From Candidatus Fusicatenibacter intestinigallinarum (GTDB lineage Bacteria > Bacillota > Clostridia > Lachnospirales > Lachnospiraceae), in the NCBI GenBank assembly GCA_019119555.1, contig DWWU01000033.1, forward strand, positions 1 to 64,000: 64,000 bases of DNA. Direction: 5' to 3'. Under the pieces are notes generated by a model. The model did no database searches, was not told the DNA's origin, and saw nothing but the letters and a program-made list of their open reading frames with translations. Positions 44,301 through 51,621 of the stretch are shown one piece after another; positions within the stretch are counted from its first letter, which is position 1, and each line of letters begins with the position of its first letter. The translations under genes were made by a program, and so were the position numbers.

Positions 44301-45460
44301 TCCAGTCGGTCGCAGCATCCGGACAGTTCGTCCTGAAGGAACTTCCGTTTCTGCTCATGGAGAAAAATCTGACTGTTGGCGTCGTCCGCTCTCCGCTGCC
44401 ATTCCTTTTCTCTCTGCTGAAGTTCCTGAATTTTCCGACGGGCTTCTGCCAGTCTTCGGTCCACATCCGCCAGATCCGAATCGAGAATCCCTTCCCGCTC
44501 GGCAAGCAGCAGTTTTTCTCTTCCCGCCAGATCAGAAAGACTCCGCTGATTTTCCTGAATGGACGCGCCCAGTTCCTGTTTTCTCACTGTCAGCTGCTCC
44601 AGCTGTGTTCTTGCTGTGTTTACTTCCCTCCTTCTGTCCAGGTAAGCCTGAGCCTTCTTTGCCAGCATATACTGATTATAGCGGGTATATTCTGTCCGGA
44701 TAATTTTTACATCCTCAAAAGCACGTTCCAGAGTTTCCAGGCTTTCCTGAATCTCATCCATTTTTTCCATGGCGTCAACCATAACGCGCAGATCTTCGTC
44801 CGTGAGCGTCTGCAGCGAATCATTCAGAATCTCATAAACCTTGGACGGACGGAATTCTTTGGAAAGCTTCGGTGCCCGCACCTTGACCAGCAGACGGATA
44901 AACTGCTCATACTGTTCCATCTTACGAAAACCGAACACATACTGATTTACCAGCTTCTTGTATTCGCCGGGGCTGTCAGTAAACAGGTTTCCCTCACCCA
45001 GCACCTGACGCATATCCCTCTTGTCATAGGGAATCCTGACGCTTCCCGCCTCCCGGTACAGCAACAGATCATATCCGATTCTTCTGCCGTCCAGGATCAG
45101 AAATCCCCAGAAATCCATCGATCTGCCGCGCTTTGCCCTCTGTCCGATTCCGATGGTGCGGTAGGATTCCTCTCCCTCCATCTTAAATTCAAGAAACAGA
45201 TAGCCTGTGGATTCCTCCTTTCCCTCTTCCCCGAGAAAATAATATTCCATCCTCCGGTCACTGGAGCCAAAAGGATCCAGTCGGCTCGGCGTCCGGTCTC
45301 CGTCCAGAATAAACGGTATAAAACTCTGCGTTGTGATGGATTTTCCAGAGCCGTTCTGACCGCGCAGCAGCAGCCTGCCATTTTCAAACCAGAACTCTTC
45401 CTCATCATAAAGCCAGAAATTCACAAAACCAATCCGATTCATCTTCCACCGGCTGTTCAT
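41312..45460 (-). CDS. jetC: Wadjet JetC-like SMC/SbcC-type ATPase (TIGR02680)
   Basis: 1382-aa SMC-like motor. The N-terminal head contains WLYDEEEFWFENGRLLLRG and Walker A GQNGSGKS (34-41), followed by SFIPFILDGDRTPSRLDPFGSSDRRMEYY. Long coiled coils rich in Glu, Gln, Arg and Leu run from about 230 to 1100, broken by a hinge-like region around 580-720. The C-terminal head shows signature FSGGEKAMAMY (about 1273-1283) and Walker B MIALDEAFAGVDD (about 1305-1317). It starts 4 bp inside jetB (ATGA overlap) with GGAGGAG upstream. It should form the DNA-extruding complex with JetA and JetB. Confidence 0.92.
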   Translation of the reverse strand: MNSRWKMNRIGFVNFWLYDEEEFWFENGRLLLRGQNGSGKSITTQSFIPFILDGDRTPSRLDPFGSSDRRMEYYFLGEEGKEESTGYLFLEFKMEGEESYRTIGIGQRAKRGRSMDFWGFLILDGRRIGYDLLLYREAGSVRIPYDKRDMRQVLGEGNLFTDSPGEYKKLVNQYVFGFRKMEQYEQFIRLLVKVRAPKLSKEFRPSKVYEILNDSLQTLTDEDLRVMVDAMEKMDEIQESLETLERAFEDVKIIRTEYTRYNQYMLAKKAQAYLDRRREVNTARTQLEQLTVRKQELGASIQENQRSLSDLAGREKLLLAEREGILDSDLADVDRRLAEARRKIQELQQREKEWQRRADDANSQIFLHEQKRKFLQDELSGCCDRLEEQKQELEKQQEVLLWEDHGNAVRLLNQEQSAESDRISERLAEYGKQLAECRKVIRLYEEAARLYDEEASRLEELVRKKRELENLQEETMEQVEDCREDWIVSVFEAEKQAVSWHPERTVLLEAEEKVRGYQSFSEAGEIQELLRRDYERQRQKMLDCRMETQHQYDEKAAELRQLTEELEEVKQQEELEPERDDQTQRSREALKAAGIQAVPFYKTIEFSPQMEESDCARLEAQLQRMGLLDALVAAREDLPRIQKECPEFLDSLILAEQKDGVPFSGLTVNEELPDEIKEEVLRILNNIGEATEGSGGLWDGSDTDGGNNEAEAAGNNHPDLAAFVGKDGRFRQGMLAGRAEKTGEAEFVGQLARQRKKEREIRRLQELIAEAETALEKHKEMLEELDEAVDRLEQEYCGLPDFSRLNQALESLQKCSVELEIAEQSVESQDKKEREALERRDICYQQMLRQCRPFPYGRTGEEYEAAADALEEYVKIWQRCRELLAQLERNRESIADREDRIDREEQNLDRALTEKQRCTVEKDACGIQIRQYEEYLNRPEIREQAARLEQMNRELESIREKCESLRIETAKLTDRVELLEKEEPERKEILVRMIGEESFLRRCFEEELSLKLLMNRESDTLEACAEKATGFLRDSDKNREASELLQSLYLVFQRHNGSLASYGTSLEECFGDAPGEEESAVRTAANILRKRVRVVSVWNGKKVYLEEFYQILKNTIDETRLLIQEKDRELFEDILSQTISQQLTDRIAESRKWVEDMSRLMREMDTSMGLSFSLEWKPKKAENDEELDVADLEQILLRDRELLTVEDIEKAASHFRSKIRTEKMMLQENGGMINYMDLVRDAMDYRGWFAFQMYYRRGEEPRKPLTNAAFNRFSGGEKAMAMYVPLFAAVNAQYKKAERNDHPRMIALDEAFAGVDDKNISSMFELVHKLDFDYIMNSQALWGCYDTVDGLRIAELQRPMNSQIVTVIRYTWNGHERILDEQ

Positions 45461-46593
45461 TTGCTCTCTCCTCCTGTGTAGTCTTTTGGATAATATCCTT
45501 TCAGCTTTCCAACTGCCGGCAGCAAAATCACATGTTCATCTTCCAGCCTCAGCAGCATCCAGTCTTTCATGTACTGCAGAATCCGTTCCAGGAGCTTCTC
45601 CTCATCCATTTCCCGGTATTCCTTGCTCCACGCACTGTTCCATCTGTCCCGGAGATTCCGGATCAGCTGGAAGAATTCTTCCTTCCGCATCTCCAGGCAG
45701 CCGTCTTCTCTCTGCTCCAGCTCCCCGCTTTGCACCATGTCCTGCAGCCGCGCGCAAACCAGGAGTACCGCCTCCGGCAGCATCGCGTCTCTGGGATGCA
45801 CCGTCCCGAACACCTCGCTGTCCTCAAGCATCCAGAATGCCGCGTTTCTGTGAATATCCAGTCTTCCTCCCAGATGCTCGCCGAGATATTTTCCCACCCA
45901 CTGCCGCTGATTTTTGAGATAATAAGCGTCGGGATCATCGGAACTCTGCCAGTAAAGAGCCGGACAGGCGGCAAGCTGCCGGTATACCCGGTTGATTCTT
46001 CTGCTTCCCCGGTCTTCGGACAACTCCTCAAATTCTGCTTTTTCAAAATCCTGCCAGGATTCATACGCCGAGATATCCCTGCCGAGACTGACTGCAAAAT
46101 AACGGGAATACCCTGTATTTTCATAAAGAACCTCCCGTCCCCTCTCCTGTCCGAACGCCTCGCTGCTTCCTTCATGAACCCGGAGGATCTGCAGCTTCTC
46201 CAGATACTGCATTACACGTACCAGAGATTTTCTCTGGGTAAAGGAAGTCCAGTCGATCGGAAGATCTCCCTTCAGTACAGTTTCCACATAATCGATCAAT
46301 TCTGACAGAAGAAACCGCTCCTGCTCTTCCCTGTCCTCCAGGAACATCAGAACAGCGCACAAAATACAATAATCCTGAATTTCCGTAAATTCCTGAATCC
46401 CCATAAAACTTTCTGCATGCGCCGGGATTTTTTCCAGCTTGATCAGATGTTCTGTATGGATCAGCTTCCATCCCAACTGTTCGCGGATAAATTTCTGAAA
46501 TTTCGGGACATCCCGCTTTACTCTGTAATATTTCTCCCTGTCGCTGTCCCTGCTGATCCAAAATTCTTCCAAAAGTGTTCTTATTTCATCCAT
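45457..46593 (-). CDS. jetB: Wadjet JetB-like subunit (TIGR02678/DUF2398)
   Basis: 378 aa, MukE/KITE-like partner of the SMC complex. The DUF2398 hallmarks are LMFLEDREEQERFLLSELIDYVE in the N-terminal half, WTSFTQRKSLVRVMQYLEKLQILRVHEG with winged-helix character, and ALYWQSSDDPDAYYLKNQRQWVGKYLGEHLGGRLDIHRNAAFWML. The C-terminus ends KGYYPKDYTGGESK. It follows jetA after 5 bp and overlaps jetC by 4 bp, so the three are tightly coupled. Confidence 0.88.
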   Translation of the reverse strand: MDEIRTLLEEFWISRDSDREKYYRVKRDVPKFQKFIREQLGWKLIHTEHLIKLEKIPAHAESFMGIQEFTEIQDYCILCAVLMFLEDREEQERFLLSELIDYVETVLKGDLPIDWTSFTQRKSLVRVMQYLEKLQILRVHEGSSEAFGQERGREVLYENTGYSRYFAVSLGRDISAYESWQDFEKAEFEELSEDRGSRRINRVYRQLAACPALYWQSSDDPDAYYLKNQRQWVGKYLGEHLGGRLDIHRNAAFWMLEDSEVFGTVHPRDAMLPEAVLLVCARLQDMVQSGELEQREDGCLEMRKEEFFQLIRNLRDRWNSAWSKEYREMDEEKLLERILQYMKDWMLLRLEDEHVILLPAVGKLKGYYPKDYTGGESK

Positions 46594-46598
46594 ACTCT

Positions 46599-48068
46599 TT
46601 ATCGAAACTCCATCACATAAGCAGGCATCGTGAGGTCTCCATCCTCACAGTGAAGCACACAGTTCCCCTCTCCGCGGATCAGCCGGTACTCCTGCCCGTA
46701 CTCTGTTCTCCCTTTGTGTTCGGAATTCATATTTGCCTGAGCAATCCACTGCAGAAAAATATTTCTCGTACTTTCCGTCACAGTATCTGTAATCTCCTCA
46801 AATACAATTTTCCTGTCTTTGATATACCTCAGCACAATCTCCTTCTGCTGTGAGACAAGTCTGAGATACCGCTCTCTCTGTATCATCTTCTCCATCGTCC
46901 GGTCCGTAAATCCCGTCCGATCCTTTTTCTCCCGATAGTTTCTGGTGTGGGGCTTCAGCAGAAATTCCGCCGGTTCTTCCCGGTACACGCTTTCATTGAT
47001 TGCATCCGATTCCCTGGGCGCGTTCGTCCTGAAGTGCCGGATCTGCTGAATTCCGAATACATGGGCCGACAGCCGATGCGCCTCCTCCAGGTTTTCACAC
47101 TTCAAAAAAAGCGACAGAAATTTCCGATAATCCTCTTTCCTGCTGATTCCCCAGTTCTGCATCTGAACAATCAGGGCAGCGTTCTGAATAATGCTCCGGA
47201 TTACTTCGTTGGTAATACGAAGCACTCTTTTCGCCTCGCACTCCTGCTGCTCCGAATCCAGAAACCATCGAAGCAGGGAATTCCATTTTCCAACCACATT
47301 TTCCCTGACGCTCGCCTCCACATCTTCCCGGAACTCCGGAACTGCATGAGGAATCTCCAGCTCACTCTGTACCACGCGCTCCAGAAGCATCGTCTCCATC
47401 CGTTCCCGCGACTTTTTCAGCAGCAATTCAATTCGTCTGGCGTGGTGCTGCAGTTCCTGAACAAATTCATTCAGATAACGGATAAATTTATCCTTATGGA
47501 GTACAAACTCCACCGACTTCATCAGACGGGCCGCCTTTCCGGAATAAAAATCCCTCAGATAATCCTGATAGTTCTGGTTCAGCCGCTTGAAATCCTCCTG
47601 AAGCATATGCCACCATTCGTTCACTTCTTTCAGCCCGGCATGCTCCATCCGTTCCGTATCCTCCAGGCTTTTCTCCATCCGTACAAAAAAGTTGGTGGAA
47701 AGACTTCCCGATTCCAAAAAAATGTTCTCCAGCCGGATCGTCAGACGTTCAATCTCCACCGCATACTCGGACATTGTATATCGGTATTGTTTATTCTTAT
47801 AGTCGGCAATGGTATACACGCGACCGGGATCCTGAATCGGCGTGAGATTTTTCCATTTCACCAGAGCCTCCAGATCAAGATCCAGCTGCTGTACCGTATA
47901 ATCTTCAAATTCCTCTTCATTTTTCAGGAGTTCATAAATATCTTCCCGATAAAGCTGAAAGTGCATCTTTTCATATTCCCGATAAAAACACCTCATAATT
48001 TTTCGATAAACCGGGGCATTTGGGACGGAAAGATAAGAAGTCTCATTGATCGCATCCAGTCTCTGCAT
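46599..48068 (-). CDS. jetA: Wadjet JetA-like kleisin subunit (TIGR02677/DUF2397)
   Basis: 489 aa, MukF/kleisin-like subunit. The opening YLSVPNAPVYRKIMRCFYREYEKMHFQLYREDIYELL and DYTVQQLDLDLEALVKWKNLTPIQDPGRVYTIADYKNKQYRYTMSEYAVEIER are typical of DUF2397, with a winged helix at the N-terminus. A helical middle (about 120-330) and a C-terminal winged-helix-like end follow. First gene of the four-gene operon. A weak AGAGGTAG site precedes the ATG. Only 40 bp separate it from an expanded copy of the dispersed repeat, which must therefore lie in its leader or promoter region. Confidence 0.88.
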   Translation of the reverse strand: MQRLDAINETSYLSVPNAPVYRKIMRCFYREYEKMHFQLYREDIYELLKNEEEFEDYTVQQLDLDLEALVKWKNLTPIQDPGRVYTIADYKNKQYRYTMSEYAVEIERLTIRLENIFLESGSLSTNFFVRMEKSLEDTERMEHAGLKEVNEWWHMLQEDFKRLNQNYQDYLRDFYSGKAARLMKSVEFVLHKDKFIRYLNEFVQELQHHARRIELLLKKSRERMETMLLERVVQSELEIPHAVPEFREDVEASVRENVVGKWNSLLRWFLDSEQQECEAKRVLRITNEVIRSIIQNAALIVQMQNWGISRKEDYRKFLSLFLKCENLEEAHRLSAHVFGIQQIRHFRTNAPRESDAINESVYREEPAEFLLKPHTRNYREKKDRTGFTDRTMEKMIQRERYLRLVSQQKEIVLRYIKDRKIVFEEITDTVTESTRNIFLQWIAQANMNSEHKGRTEYGQEYRLIRGEGNCVLHCEDGDLTMPAYVMEFR

Positions 48069-48107
48069 CTGCTACCTCTCTTCTGCAAATATTCCTCAAA
48101 CTATGTG

Positions 48108-48287
48108 ATTCAGTCAGCTGAACTGTTCCCTCGTCCGGACATTAAAGAGTTCCGCTCGCGGAACTCTCGCGCCGAGCGCGGTCGCTTTAGCGACAGATTT
48201 CTGCTTCGCGATGGGCCGGATGCCCTTAGGCGTCATGTGTTCATACGGTCTGTGCAGCGAATGCACAGACCTGACTGTACTGTAACA
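48108..48287 (-). repeat. Dispersed repeat, expanded copy upstream of the Wadjet operon
   Basis: On the minus strand: GTTACAGTACAGTC, first stem-loop (GGTCTGTGCA / TGCACAGACC), spacer, GGCATCCGGCCC, ATCGC-GAA-GC, and then about 60 extra bases before the closing arm and the palindrome AACAGTTCAGCTGACTGAA. The insert forms its own hairpins: GTCGC-TTTA-GCGAC and the perfect AGAGTTCCGC-TC-GCGGAACTCT (48146-48167). This is the largest and most structured copy in the window. Confidence 0.9.
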
Positions 48288-48364
48288 TCAAGTATACAAT
48301 AAGATGGAATATTTATCCATCCTCAGAGCAAAGTATAACAGTAATTTTTAATCGCAGCTTATAC

Positions 48365-48401
48365 AAATCAGCGGCCACACGTTTTGCGTGGCCGCTGATT
48401 T
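48365..48401 (-). terminator. Hairpin between the ABC pseudogene and the Wadjet operon
   Basis: AAATCAGCGGCCAC (48365-48378) and GTGGCCGCTGATTT (48388-48401) form a perfect 14-bp stem. It probably terminates the ABC exporter transcript. The space from here to 48108 must hold the Wadjet promoter if it is not within the repeat; I could not pick a convincing one. Confidence 0.8.
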
Positions 48402-48426
48402 ATGCCGTAACCGTTCGGCAGAACAC

Positions 48427-49790
48427 TCAGGTTCCGAATCCTGCATACTGCGTCATATACAATTCATAATAGCTTCCTCATTGGAATACTTCAGGTTATT
48501 GCGGACAGTATCGGAGAACAATACCGTGTCCTGAAGTACGATCGCAGCCTTTTTCCGCAGGCTGCTCCGTGACGCCCCGGCGATGTTCTGTCCGCCGATG
48601 CGGATTTCCCCGCTGTCCACATCGTAAAACCGCATCAGAAGATTTACCACTGTCGTCTTACCGCTTCCGGTGGCTCCCACCAGTGCAACCCGCTTTCCGG
48701 ACGGAACCGTCAGGCTGAAATCGCGAATCACCGGATGCTCCGGAACGTAGGAGAAACTGATATCCTTAAATTCCACCGCCATATCCTCGTTTTCCGTCAT
48801 CTCCTCTCCGCTCATGTCCTCGCTGGCCTCGTCCAGAACGTCAAAAACTCTCTCTGCGCCGGCGATCGCAGTCTGAAGCTGTCCGTAAATCTGCGCCAGT
48901 TCATTGATCGGGCGGCTGAATTGTTTCGCATAGACAATAAATGCGGAAATCACACCAACAGAGATCATTCCGTTCACCGCAAAATATCCGCCGAAAGCGG
49001 CAATAATCACAAATCCGATATTTCCGATGCAGTTCATAATCGGCCCCATGACGCCGCTGAACGCATCGGTCCGGATTCCGGCTTTGGTCAGATCATCTGC
49101 CGTCGTACAGAAATCCTGAATGATCGCACTCTGATGATTGTAGGCCACAACCGTGCGGTAACCGGAAATCATTTCCTCCACTGTGCCGTTCAGTTTCCCA
49201 AGAAGCATCTGTCTGCGTCTGGAAAACTTGCGCACTTTTCCCGAGAGAAGCTTCGTCGCCAGCAGGGTCAGAAGAACCGTGGCACAGCTCAGCAGAGCCA
49301 GCTGCCAGCAATAGAACAGCATCACAGCCACAGTGCCGATGATCGTCAGAATCCCTGAAAACATAGACGGCAGAGACTGGGAAACCGTCGTGGAAATATT
49401 TTCAATATCATTGGTCATACGGCTCATGACGTCCCCGTGGGAATGGGTGTCCAGGTAACGGATCGGAAGATCCATCATCTTGCCGAACAGCTCCTCCCGC
49501 ATTCTTCTGACAATTCTCTGACTGATGCGTGCGCTGAGGAGCCCCTGCAGAAACTGGCTGGCGCTGTAAATCAGATACACCGACAGCATCAGGATCAGCG
49601 TGAACGAGAGGATTCCTCCGTCGCTCCCGGCGATAATATCAATTGCTTTGCTCTGGAGGCTCGGCGCATAGATTCCGCACAACGTACCAAGTACAACCAC
49701 CGCCAGCATCCATGCAACCAGAACCTTTTCTTTTGCAAAGTAAGTCAGCACTCTGCGCAGCGTGCCTCCGACCTTCTGATATACTTCCAC
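48427..49790 (-). pseudogene. ABC exporter (fused membrane-ATPase type) with internal deletion
   Basis: The intact part (445 codons from 49790) has an exporter membrane domain of six segments and the start of the ATPase domain: Walker A GATGSGKTT and Q-loop IVLQDTVLFSDTVRNNLKYSNEEAIMN, where the frame stops. The signature, Walker B and H-loop are missing. Directly after, in a shifted frame, comes ELYMTQYAGFGT and a stop at 48427, which looks like the genuine C-terminus of such exporters. I infer a deletion of roughly 100-150 codons joining the two parts out of frame. It follows a MarR gene, the usual partner of two-gene ABC exporters, but the second half-transporter is absent. Confidence 0.82.
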
Positions 49791-49851
49791 ATAACACTCC
49801 TTTCTTTCCGGTCATCCTGCCGCCATCGGAACGGTTATCTCGTTTTTTCTT

Positions 49852-49984
49852 GTTACAGTTCAACCAGGTCTGTGCATTCACTGCACAGACCGTAGGAAAA
49901 CGCAGAGCCTGTAGGCATCCGGCCCATCGCGAAGCGATTTTCAATGGACGGATGCCGTAACAGTTCAGCGGGCTGAACTGTTAC
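49852..49984 (+). repeat. Dispersed repeat, complete copy
   Basis: GTTACAGTTCAACC; GGTCTGTGCA-TTCAC-TGCACAGACC; GTAGGAAAACGCAGAGCCTG; GGCATCCGGCCC; ATCGC-GAA-GCGAT; GGACGGATGCC; palindrome GTAACAGTTCAGC-GG-GCTGAACTGTTAC. It is inserted between the MarR gene and the ABC exporter it would normally control. The MarR stop codon (49981-49983) lies in its last bases. Confidence 0.95.
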
Positions 49985-50496
49985 CTTTTCTTTTCGCTTC
50001 TCTTTCTGTCTTTCTTTTCCACAGTCTCCCCGTAGCGCTTTTTCCAGTCCCGGCAGACTTTTTCCAGAAGCCCGAGAAGCTGGTCTTTCTCCTGCTCCGA
50101 AAGACAGGAAAACATCTGCGTATGGCGCTCCTGTCTGAAAGCCAGCGCCTCCATTGCCTGCTCTCTTCCTTTTTCCGTAAGCGACACGTCCGTAGTTCTG
50201 CGGTCCTCACTGCTGGCTTCACGGGCGATCAGCCCGGCATGCTCCAGCTTTGCGAGAACCTCGCTGGCTGATCCCGGCTGAATCCCCAGACGTTCTGTGA
50301 GAACCCGCTGTGTGATTTTCCCTGTTTCCAGCAGTACAATCAGAATTCTTTTCTGGCTTCCCTTTCCCTCGTACAAGGATCGCATGATATGATTAATATC
50401 GCGGAAATTGATAATCAGGCGGCCGTTCTGATCGGATCCCTCATACTGAACCCGGCGCAGATTCCGCTGCACCTCTCTGCTGGCGTCTTCTTTCAT
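49981..50496 (-). CDS. MarR-family transcriptional regulator
   Basis: 171 aa. The winged helix-turn-helix reads QKRILIVLLETGKITQRVLTERLGIQPGSASEVLAKLEHAGLIAREASSEDRRTTDVSLTEKGREQAMEAL, with the beta-wing SSEDRRTTDVSLT. The basic tail RKRSEKKR runs up to the repeat, which supplies the stop. The start at 50496 follows GGGGAG. It sits behind a good promoter with a palindrome and probably represses itself and the now defective ABC exporter downstream. Confidence 0.9.
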   Translation of the reverse strand: MKEDASREVQRNLRRVQYEGSDQNGRLIINFRDINHIMRSLYEGKGSQKRILIVLLETGKITQRVLTERLGIQPGSASEVLAKLEHAGLIAREASSEDRRTTDVSLTEKGREQAMEALAFRQERHTQMFSCLSEQEKDQLLGLLEKVCRDWKKRYGETVEKKDRKRSEKKR

Positions 50497-50521
50497 GATA
50501 ACTCCCCTTTCCCATTTCGTT

Positions 50522-50561
50522 AGGTACCTTGATATTATCACAGTTGCTTTCTCCATGTCAA
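50522..50561 (-). promoter_or_regulatory. Promoter and possible operator of the MarR gene
   Basis: On the minus strand TTGACA (50561-50556), 16 bp, GATAAT (50539-50534). Just downstream lies the palindrome AGGTACCT (50522-50529), well placed for autorepression by the MarR protein. Confidence 0.6.
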
Positions 50562-50582
50562 GTATCCTGTATTTTGCAATTG

Positions 50583-50617
50583 CCAGATGCTCACAGGTAC
50601 TGTGTTTTCATACAGGA
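50583..50617 (-). repeat. Degenerate remnant of the dispersed repeat
   Basis: CCAGATGCTCACAGGTACTG and TGTTTTCATACAGG on the + strand align with the reversed spacer and second arm of the long repeat (CCGGATGCCCATAGGTTCTA and TGCTTTTATACGG in the 14.2-kb copy). It lies between the two divergent MarR genes. Confidence 0.5.
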
Positions 50618-50746
50618 AACAGTTGCGTCCGCTACTATTTTCGTGCTGTACTATAACACTGTTGGCAGGCAGGATACCTTCCGGTACCTGTCAGACTCAG
50701 TTTTCTCGCTGTCAGCGAAATACCACGAAAGCAGGTGATCGACGTT

Positions 50747-51124
50747 ATGACTGGAAATTTCCCGGAACTGGGACGCTGCATTTCCATCCTGGACCAGCTG
50801 ATGAAAATGTATTACGACCACGGGCTGGCTGATTTTGAGATTGGCTGGGGGCAGCAGTTCTATGTGGAATACATCAGCGACCATCCCGGCGCATCCGCGC
50901 AGGAGATGGTGGAATACATCCGGGTCGACAAAGCAACGCTGACAAAAAACATCAAAAAGCTGGCGGAAATCGGATATATCGAAATCGTCGGCGACAAAAA
51001 AGACAAACGTGTCAAACATCTCTATCTCACCGCAAAATATCAACCAGAAAGTATGGCACAGAATGGAGGAACCCCATGGAAAAGAATGAAAGCAAACAAT
51101 TCACACCACAAAAGAGAACTCTGA
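50747..51124 (+). pseudogene. MarR-family regulator, C-terminus apparently lost
   Basis: The frame encodes 125 aa. The N-terminal helices and the winged helix are intact (ISDHPGASAQEMVEYIRVDKATLTKNIKKLAEIGYIEIVGDKKDKRVKHLYLTAK). After LTAK, where a MarR protein normally has a further dimerisation helix of about 25-30 residues, the frame runs through the ribosome binding site of the next gene and 49 bp into it (ending NNSHHKREL). This suggests a deletion that removed the 3' end of the gene. It could still bind DNA if dimerisation survives, so the pseudogene call is moderate. Confidence 0.6.
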
Positions 51125-51621
51125 TTTTTCTCTGTCTGGTTGTCTCTGGCATCGCCTCGTCGACGCTGTCCACTGCCATGACCACAGCCCTGCCGAACCT
51201 GGTGGAATCCTTTGGCGTCAGCGCAGGTCTGATGATCGACGCCTTCGACTGGAAATCGATCTTTTACCTGGTGCTTGTGATTATGTCCCTCTCCTTTGTG
51301 ATCTCATGTTTTGTCTTTGAGGATGTTCTGGAGCTGCAGGACAAGAAATTTGACGTTCTCTCCTTTGTCGAGAGTATTTTCGCCTTCGGGGGCATCACTC
51401 TCGGAATCGGAAATATCAGCAGTTTCGGGCTGATCAGCTTCCAGGCAGGTCTGCCTCTGGCTGTGGACATCGTGGTCTGCGTCCTGTTCGTTATCCGCCA
51501 GTGCGGGCTGGTGACGCTTCCCGGCTCGCTTGCAACAGCAGTTGTCAGCCCGTTTGCCGGAAAGCTCTATGATAATCATCCAGGTCTGTGTATTCACTGC
51601 ACAGACCGCAGGAAAGCATAG
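51076..51621 (+). pseudogene. MFS drug exporter remnant with internal deletions
   Basis: 181 codons starting MEKNESKQFTPQKRTLIFLCLVVSGIASSTLSTAMTTALPNLVESFGVSAG, the first segment of a DHA2-type (14-TM) exporter. The text then jumps to LMIDAFDWKSIFYLVLVIMSLSFVISCFVF, which belongs after about 110 further residues in this family. Another jump leads to GLVTLPGSLATAVVSPFAGKLYD, a much later loop. It ends inside a dispersed repeat copy, giving the tail CIHCTDRRKA. All visible junctions keep the frame. The order of pieces is normal but most of the transporter is absent, so it cannot work. The family comparison is from memory. Confidence 0.78.

Noticed and set aside
48453-49790. Treating the ABC exporter as an intact short gene
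   Set aside because: A 445-residue exporter lacking the signature and Walker B motifs cannot function, and its probable true C-terminus follows in another frame.
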